Of a stretch of DNA of 64,000 nucleotides, positions 59,776 through 64,000 are shown one piece after another. The stretch comes from an uncultured Bacteroidota bacterium (lineage in GTDB: Bacteria > Bacteroidota > Bacteroidia > B-17B0 > Aurantibacillaceae). The notes under the pieces were generated by a model that was not told the DNA's origin, searched no databases, and was given only the letters and a program-made list of their open reading frames with translations. Numbering within the stretch: position 1 is the stretch's first letter; each line of letters opens with the position of its first letter. The stretch is from contig CAITNS010000079.1 in assembly GCA_903893815.1 (NCBI GenBank), forward strand, positions 1 through 64,000. The letters are read 5' to 3'. Position numbers and translations under genes: made by a program.

Positions 59776-60683
59776 ATAAAGAAAATATTACTGAATGGTT
59801 AAAAACCCTTCAGGATAATATTTGTAAGTCTCTTGAATCCGAAGATGGTTTTGCTAAATTTAAGGAAGAAAATTGGACGCGAGAAGAAGGCGGTGGAGGA
59901 CGATCAAGAGTTATTGAAAATGGTAACGTGATTGAAAAAGGTGGTGTGATGTTTTCGGCGGTAAGTGGTAAAACTCCTGATTTTTTGTTTAAAGAAAAAG
60001 AGCATAGTGTGTCGGGTAAATCGCATCAAGACACTACCTTTTTTGCAACTGGTGTATCAATTGTTATACATCCTCAAAGTCCTTTAGTTCCCATTATTCA
60101 CATGAATATTCGTTATTTTGAAATGAGTAATGGCATCAAATGGCTAGGTGGTGGAATTGATTTAACACCTCATTATATTATTGATGAGGATGCAACATTT
60201 TTTCATACTCAATTAAAAAACGTATGTGATAAACACCATTCATCGTATTACCCAAATTTTAAAACGTGGGCCGACGATTATTTTTTCATCAATCATCGCA
60301 AAGAAACACGTGGTATTGGCGGAATATTTTTCGACAGATTAAATGAAAATGAACATTTAAATTTCGAACAAAATTTTGCTTTTTGGCAAGATGTTGGCGA
60401 AGCTTTTGCTCCAACGTACGTAGCTTTAATGAACAATAATAAAAGTAAATTATTTACTCAAGATCAAAAGCAATGGCAATTATTACGCCGTGGACGATAC
60501 GTGGAGTTTAATTTAGTATACGATAAAGGAACTAAGTTTGGATTAGAAACTAACGGAAGAATTGAATCTATTTTAATGAGTTTACCAACTAATGCAAGTT
60601 GGATTTATGATTTTAAAACTAAAGAAAATTCTCCTGAAGCAATAACATTGAGTAAATTAAAAAAAGGAATTAACTGGATATAA
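59766..60683 (+). CDS. hemF: Oxygen-dependent coproporphyrinogen III oxidase
   Basis: HemF uses O2 to decarboxylate coproporphyrinogen III to protoporphyrinogen IX in haem synthesis. The 305-residue enzyme has its usual motifs: EDGFAKFKEENWTREEGGGGRSRV, VMFSAVSGKTPDF, HMNIRYFEM, WLGGGIDLTPHYI and GRYVEFNLVYDKGTKFGLETNGRIESILMSLP. The length and segments are complete. The ATG overlaps the end of the LysM-protein gene by 10 nt. The DUF502 gene follows after 1 nt. An oxygen-dependent enzyme suggests an aerobic lifestyle. Confidence 0.97.
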   Translation: MEINKENITEWLKTLQDNICKSLESEDGFAKFKEENWTREEGGGGRSRVIENGNVIEKGGVMFSAVSGKTPDFLFKEKEHSVSGKSHQDTTFFATGVSIVIHPQSPLVPIIHMNIRYFEMSNGIKWLGGGIDLTPHYIIDEDATFFHTQLKNVCDKHHSSYYPNFKTWADDYFFINHRKETRGIGGIFFDRLNENEHLNFEQNFAFWQDVGEAFAPTYVALMNNNKSKLFTQDQKQWQLLRRGRYVEFNLVYDKGTKFGLETNGRIESILMSLPTNASWIYDFKTKENSPEAITLSKLKKGINWI

Positions 60684-60684
60684 C

Positions 60685-61254
60685 ATGAATAAAATTTTAA
60701 AATATTTTTTACAAGGCTTGCTATTATGTATTCCATTAGGATTAACTGTAATCGTCTTTGTTCAGCTTTTTAGTTTTTTTGAAGGCGTTTTTTCTTTTGT
60801 TGGTTTAACGGGAAGTCCTTTTTTAGATACCATCATTTCATTTGTAGTATTATTGCTATTTATTACTATCATTGGTTTATTAGCATCATCCTATATATTT
60901 AAAAAACTATTCGCTTTTTTTGAAGAAAAATTAGAGCACGCACCGTTTATTCGTCATGTATATTCTCCAATAAAGGATTTTATGAATGCCTTTATGGGAA
61001 ATAAAAAACGTTTCACTAAGCCAGTCCTCGTTTTAACAAATCCACAAGCAAATATTCAAGAGATTGGGTTTATTACTCAGGATGACTTGAGTGAATGGGG
61101 AATTAAGGATAAATACGCTGTGTATTTGCCATATTCCTATTCTTTTTCAGGAAGAATGGTTATTGTGTCTAAAGATCAAATCACTCCTTTGCCAATAGAA
61201 GGTGGAGAAGCTATGAAATTTATTATTTCAGGTGGAGTAACGGATGTAGACTAA
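60685..61254 (+). CDS. DUF502 family membrane protein
   Basis: This 189-residue protein matches DUF502 (a LiaF/transporter-like small family). It has two N-terminal hydrophobic segments (KYFLQGLLLCIPLGLTVIVF and LDTIISFVVLLLFITIIGLLASS). The soluble part that follows contains PFIRHVYSPIKDFMNAFMGNKK and a beta-rich end (AVYLPYSYSFSGRMVIV). It starts 1 nt after the hemF stop, so it is co-transcribed. Its function is unknown. Confidence 0.85.
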   Translation: MNKILKYFLQGLLLCIPLGLTVIVFVQLFSFFEGVFSFVGLTGSPFLDTIISFVVLLLFITIIGLLASSYIFKKLFAFFEEKLEHAPFIRHVYSPIKDFMNAFMGNKKRFTKPVLVLTNPQANIQEIGFITQDDLSEWGIKDKYAVYLPYSYSFSGRMVIVSKDQITPLPIEGGEAMKFIISGGVTDVD

Positions 61255-61349
61255 ATGTTAAATAAACGATTTACAAATAGAACTTTAAATTTAGATTTAG
61301 TAAATTCGGGTAATAGATTAGGAATAATAATATTAAAAAATAAATGACA

Positions 61350-62018
61350 ATGAAAAAAATTGTATTAACGATAGCTGCATTAGTTGCTTTAACAACAGCA
61401 GAAGCTCAAAAAATATCTGTAAAAGATGGCTCTGAGAAATTCTCAAACGGTAGTCATAATGCTTATTCTGCTACCTTATATGAAACATCAAAGGATGATG
61501 TTGAAAGTAAGTGGAAAAGCCTTTTAAAAGATTTTAAAAACGAAAAAGTTAAAAGTGATAATGGCGAAATTTTTGGAGATAATATTGTGATTAAAGATTG
61601 GGGGAATAATCCAGTGGATATTTACGCAGCATTTGACGAAGATAAGACAGCTAAAACAGTAACTATTCACGTGGCGTTTGATTTAGGTGGAGCTTATTTA
61701 ACAGGTTCGGATGGTGATAAGCATAGTTTTGCAAAAAAAATGGTTAAAGATTTTGCGGTTAAAACCACTAAAGAATCTATGGGTGATAAGGTAAAAGATC
61801 TAGAAAAGATATTAGGTAAATTAGAGGACAATCAAAAAGATTTAGAAAAAGATAATAAAAGCTACAAGTCGGATATAGAAGATTATAAAGGCAAAATTAA
61901 AAAAGCAGAAGATAATATTTCTAAAAATGAAGCTGATCAGGTGAAGAAAAAATCAGAGATTGAAGCACAGAAAAAAGTAGTAGATGATGCTAAAAAAGTA
62001 ATGGATAAAGTCGACTAG
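61350..62018 (+). CDS. Secreted coiled-coil protein of unknown function
   Basis: I do not recognise this 222-residue protein. The ATG at 61350 gives a signal peptide (KIVLTIAALVALTTAEAQ); an ATG two codons upstream is also possible. The first 120 residues are a mixed, acidic domain with GDNIVIKDWGNNPVDIYAAF. The last 80 residues are an extended lysine- and glutamate-rich coiled coil with heptad-like spacing (KDLEKILGKLEDNQKDLEKD, EAQKKVVDDAKKVMDKVD). It probably acts in the periplasm. A strong terminator follows. Confidence 0.75.
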   Translation: MKKIVLTIAALVALTTAEAQKISVKDGSEKFSNGSHNAYSATLYETSKDDVESKWKSLLKDFKNEKVKSDNGEIFGDNIVIKDWGNNPVDIYAAFDEDKTAKTVTIHVAFDLGGAYLTGSDGDKHSFAKKMVKDFAVKTTKESMGDKVKDLEKILGKLEDNQKDLEKDNKSYKSDIEDYKGKIKKAEDNISKNEADQVKKKSEIEAQKKVVDDAKKVMDKVD

Positions 62019-62038
62019 TAATCACTTATGTTTTAATT

Positions 62039-62072
62039 AAAGACCGATAACAGTAGTTGTCGGTCTTTTTTA
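62039..62072 (+). terminator. Rho-independent terminator
   Basis: AAAGACCGATAAC and GTTGTCGGTCTTT form a 13-bp stem (one wobble) with an AGTA loop, followed by a T-run. Confidence 0.9.
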
Positions 62073-62175
62073 TTTGTATGTTTGAAAAATCTATAAAAAA
62101 TAGAATAGGTATTATTAAAATTTATCTTAGTGTAACCGAAACTCTTAGTATTTATAATAAGCGAACATAAGTAAA

Positions 62176-63258
62176 ATGGGAATTTTAAGAACGATATTAG
62201 CTTTAGCCGTGGTAGTTTACCACTCGTTTAAAATTTTCGGACTTCATATGTGTGGAGGGCAAGTAGCTGTGGAATCTTTTTACATGATTTCCGGTTTTTA
62301 TATGGCTCTTGTTTTAAATGAAAAATATGTTGGCGTAGGGAGCTACAAAAAGTTTATATTAAGTCGGTTTTATCGTATTTTTCCGGTTTACTGGGTGGTT
62401 TTGTTAGCTGCGCTTTTACTTTCTGTTATTGGGTATTTAACTTTTAATAAACCATTTTATTTATATAGATATATAAGTAATTACAACTGTTTATCTGGAT
62501 TTACCATTTTTTATTTTGTTTTTGAAAATATTTTTGTTTTAGGACAGGATGTCCTTTATTTTTTGAGGTTAGATGAATTTTGCCAACCTATATTAACGTA
62601 TAATGTATTGTCTTATAAACACACAGGCTTTCAGTATTTATTAGTGCCGCAAGCATGGTCTATTAGTGTAGAATTTATGTTCTATTTGATAGCGCCTTTT
62701 TTAGTTACAAAAAAATACAAATGGCAATTATTATTAGTCATTATAGGAATAAGTGCAAAAGTGTTTTTCGACCATTATTATTATTTATGTTTTGATCCAT
62801 GGACGTATCGGTTCTTTCCTTTTGAATTAGCCTTTTTTATAGCAGGGAGTTTGGCTTATCTATTTTATAAGCATATTCAAAATAAATCCATTTCACCAAT
62901 TATGGGCTATGTTTTATTGTTTTTATGTGTGTTAGGTGTATTTGTAATTGATGAGATTAAAATAGAAGAAAATCTTCGTAATAGTTTGTTTTACACATTA
63001 GTGTTATGTTCATTACCTTATTTGTTTATTTCCTTTAAAAACAGCCGTATCGACCGCTACATAGGCGAATTATCCTTTTCATTGTACATCAGCCATCATA
63101 TTGTAATAAGTGTTCTAAGAGCTTATTTTTTTTCAAATACTCAATACATTAATTTTTACGGATATACAGTGGTTTTATGCTCCTTAATAATGGCTTATTT
63201 ACTACAAACTACGGTTGTAAAAGCAGTTGAGAAATATAGGGTAAAAAGATTTTCGTAA
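62176..63258 (+). CDS. Acyltransferase 3 family protein (OafA/YrhL type)
   Basis: This 360-residue polytopic membrane protein has about ten hydrophobic segments and the acyltransferase 3 pattern: LRTILALAVVVYHSF near the N terminus with the conserved His, FYMISGFYMALVL, and KKFILSRFYRIFPVYWVV with the Arg pair. SWSVE-type residues appear as AWSISVEFMFYL. Relatives O-acetylate surface polysaccharides such as LPS O-antigen or exopolysaccharide. A polysaccharide role here is inferred. It stands alone after the terminator, with a tRNA gene downstream. Confidence 0.87.
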   Translation: MGILRTILALAVVVYHSFKIFGLHMCGGQVAVESFYMISGFYMALVLNEKYVGVGSYKKFILSRFYRIFPVYWVVLLAALLLSVIGYLTFNKPFYLYRYISNYNCLSGFTIFYFVFENIFVLGQDVLYFLRLDEFCQPILTYNVLSYKHTGFQYLLVPQAWSISVEFMFYLIAPFLVTKKYKWQLLLVIIGISAKVFFDHYYYLCFDPWTYRFFPFELAFFIAGSLAYLFYKHIQNKSISPIMGYVLLFLCVLGVFVIDEIKIEENLRNSLFYTLVLCSLPYLFISFKNSRIDRYIGELSFSLYISHHIVISVLRAYFFSNTQYINFYGYTVVLCSLIMAYLLQTTVVKAVEKYRVKRFS

Positions 63259-63296
63259 TTTTTTGAAATATTTTTTTGTAATAAAGAAAATAATCC

Positions 63297-63304
63297 TAAA
63301 TTTG
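63297..63304 (+). promoter_or_regulatory. Promoter of tRNA-Glu
   Basis: TAAATTTG is preceded by TTTG at 63275-63278, 18 nt upstream, giving a full -33/-7 pair. The tRNA begins 50 nt downstream. Confidence 0.65.
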
Positions 63305-63354
63305 CACTCCATTAATTCAATGGCCTACGCTTTAAGCATTGGAAATGAATAAAT

Positions 63355-63426
63355 GGCCCGTTCGTCTAGGGGTTAGGACACGTCCCTTTCACGGATGAAA
63401 CACGGGTTCGATTCCCGTACGGGCTA
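63355..63426 (+). tRNA. tRNA-Glu (anticodon TTC)
   Basis: The sequence folds as a 72-nt cloverleaf. The acceptor stem is GGCCCGT with ACGGGCT, with one G-T wobble at the end. The anticodon stem is CGTCC with GGATG, and the anticodon loop CTTTCAC places TTC in the anticodon position. The T stem is ACGGG with CCCGT, with TTCGATT between. The discriminator base is A. The 3' CCA is not encoded and must be added. Confidence 0.95.
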
Positions 63427-63438
63427 CGAAAGTAGTTC

Positions 63439-63470
63439 AACACCCATGCAAAAGCTTGGGTGTTTTTTTA
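63439..63470 (+). terminator. Terminator after tRNA-Glu
   Basis: AACACCCA and TGGGTGTT form an 8-bp stem, extended inward by GC pairs around an AAAA loop, and followed by a T-run. Confidence 0.85.
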
Positions 63471-63622
63471 TAGAGAAAGATTTAGCTTTTATTTGATAAT
63501 TTTAAGATAAGTGATGAATGAAAGTATTTTCTATCGTCTTATGATGAAAATCAAGTTCTGAACTGATGATACTCAAATAAAAAAACTAAAAATTATGCTA
63601 TCCTAGTATAAAAATAAATAGC

Positions 63623-64000
63623 ATGACACCAGTAGAAAATTTACATTATGCCATTGGAGAGCTAGCTATTGCAGTAGCTCTTGCCGATGGTGAAATACAA
63701 AAGGAAGAGCGTGACCAATTTCATAAATTAGTGGAAACCGAGTTACGTAATAAATATTATGCTTTTGATATTTCTGATATTATTTTTAAAGTGATGGATA
63801 AGCAACAGGTTTCATCTACATCAGACGCATATAACTCGGCTTTGAAGGAAATAAAGATGAATAGTCATTATTTGAGTCCTGAATTAAAAGCAACTTTTAT
63901 TAAAGTAATGGAGAAAGTAGCTAATGCCTATAAGCCAGTAACAATAAATGAGATGTTATTGATTGAGAAATTTAAAGAAGATATTGCTCGTATATATGGA
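63623..64000 (+). CDS. TerB-like tellurite-resistance-type protein, partial
   Basis: An open frame runs from the ATG at 63623 to the window edge, 126 codons without a stop. The start shows a TerB-like helical pattern: LHYAIGELAIAVALADGEIQKEERDQFHKLVE, with the acidic DGEI turn expected of the family. Later helices include FDISDIIFKVMDKQQ and KATFIKVMEKVANAY. TerB-like domains bind metal ions or mediate contacts; a resistance role should not be assumed. The C terminus lies outside the window. The N-terminal part of the ABC transporter at 30835-33912 shows a similar fold. Confidence 0.8.
   Translation, partial: MTPVENLHYAIGELAIAVALADGEIQKEERDQFHKLVETELRNKYYAFDISDIIFKVMDKQQVSSTSDAYNSALKEIKMNSHYLSPELKATFIKVMEKVANAYKPVTINEMLLIEKFKEDIARIYG

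Noticed and set aside
61350-62018. Outer-membrane-tethering Lpp- or OmpH-like protein
   Set aside because: The coiled coil is suggestive, but no lipobox or family motif is present.
63306-63325. Hairpin CCATT-AATTC-AATGG as a regulatory element before the tRNA
   Set aside because: A 5-bp AT-rich stem in a tRNA leader is easily due to chance.
1-64000. CRISPR array, prophage or insertion sequence
   Set aside because: No regularly spaced repeats, integrase, transposase or phage structural genes were seen. The pRiA4b-like gene alone is not evidence of a mobile element.

Overview
This 64 kb window is chromosomal DNA of an AT-rich member of the Bacteroidota. Four things point there: the type IX secretion regulator PorX and two proteins with C-terminal type IX sorting domains, Bacteroidota-restricted families (DUF3078, DUF4835, DUF6913, the short Bacteroidota omega subunit), promoters of the TAnnTTTG type, and almost no Shine-Dalgarno signals. 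The genus cannot be named from the sequence. Most of the window is dense housekeeping DNA with no prophage, insertion sequence or CRISPR array.

Region by region. 1-2,036 (minus): a pRiA4b ORF-3-like protein, an unknown protein and a 3-hydroxyacyl-CoA dehydrogenase. 2,248-5,140 (plus): gcvH, a VanZ-like protein, trxB and a YwqK/MORN-type repeat protein. 5,201-11,069 (minus): two unknown proteins, a LytTR/LytS-type two-component pair, an M61 peptidase with a PDZ domain and a CPBP protease. 11,231-18,449: a lipoprotein di-haem peroxidase facing tilS, then kmo, mazG, DUF6913, dapA and a split YeeE/YedE transporter. 18,469-23,225: a secreted Asp-box protein with a sorting tag, an M42 peptidase, a ferredoxin/ferredoxin reductase pair and an ACP phosphodiesterase. 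23,299-26,254: a TonB-domain protein, rsmE and porX. 26,321-33,912 (minus): DUF3078, then bamD, rpoZ, coaBC and DUF4835, and a 1,025-residue ABCG-type transporter. 34,025-36,355: a Pif1-type helicase. 36,417-41,655 (minus): efp, a hydroxyacid dehydrogenase, queE and three genes for a diamino-uronic UDP-sugar. 41,737-50,439: a pseudouridine synthase, a DUF1573-VWA protein, a second repeat protein, a small pyrophosphohydrolase, phoH, a DUF62 enzyme, an ABM protein, rhomboid, a metallo-hydrolase, a lipoprotein and purA. 50,552-54,538: pyrR, a DinB protein, pyrB, a sorting-domain protein and rnz. 54,539-55,494: a decayed outer-membrane-type gene and a palindromic repeat. 55,495-63,258: a NarL-type regulator, a 35-residue membrane peptide, guaA, a LysM/periplasmic-binding protein, hemF, DUF502, a coiled-coil protein and an acyltransferase. 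63,355 to the end: tRNA-Glu and a partial TerB-like gene.

Genes that work together: bamD-rpoZ-coaBC-DUF4835 is a compact block mixing outer-membrane assembly, transcription and CoA synthesis. porX, DUF4835 and two sorting-tagged proteins form part of a type IX secretion programme. The UDP-sugar trio would feed a surface polysaccharide, although its aminotransferase is not in the window. pyrR and pyrB, together with purA and guaA, supply nucleotides.

The most notable signal is at the level of gene expression. At least seven genes have a perfect TAnnTTTG box ending only 4-9 nt before the start codon, which predicts leaderless or nearly leaderless mRNAs, in two cases with a GTG or TTG start. 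Other points of interest are dispersed intergenic repeats (one lies inside the helicase coding sequence), a poly-T frameshift in the decayed surface gene, a perfect 17-bp direct repeat before pyrR, and domain fusions in the ABC transporter and the VWA protein. No wholly new multi-gene system could be demonstrated.
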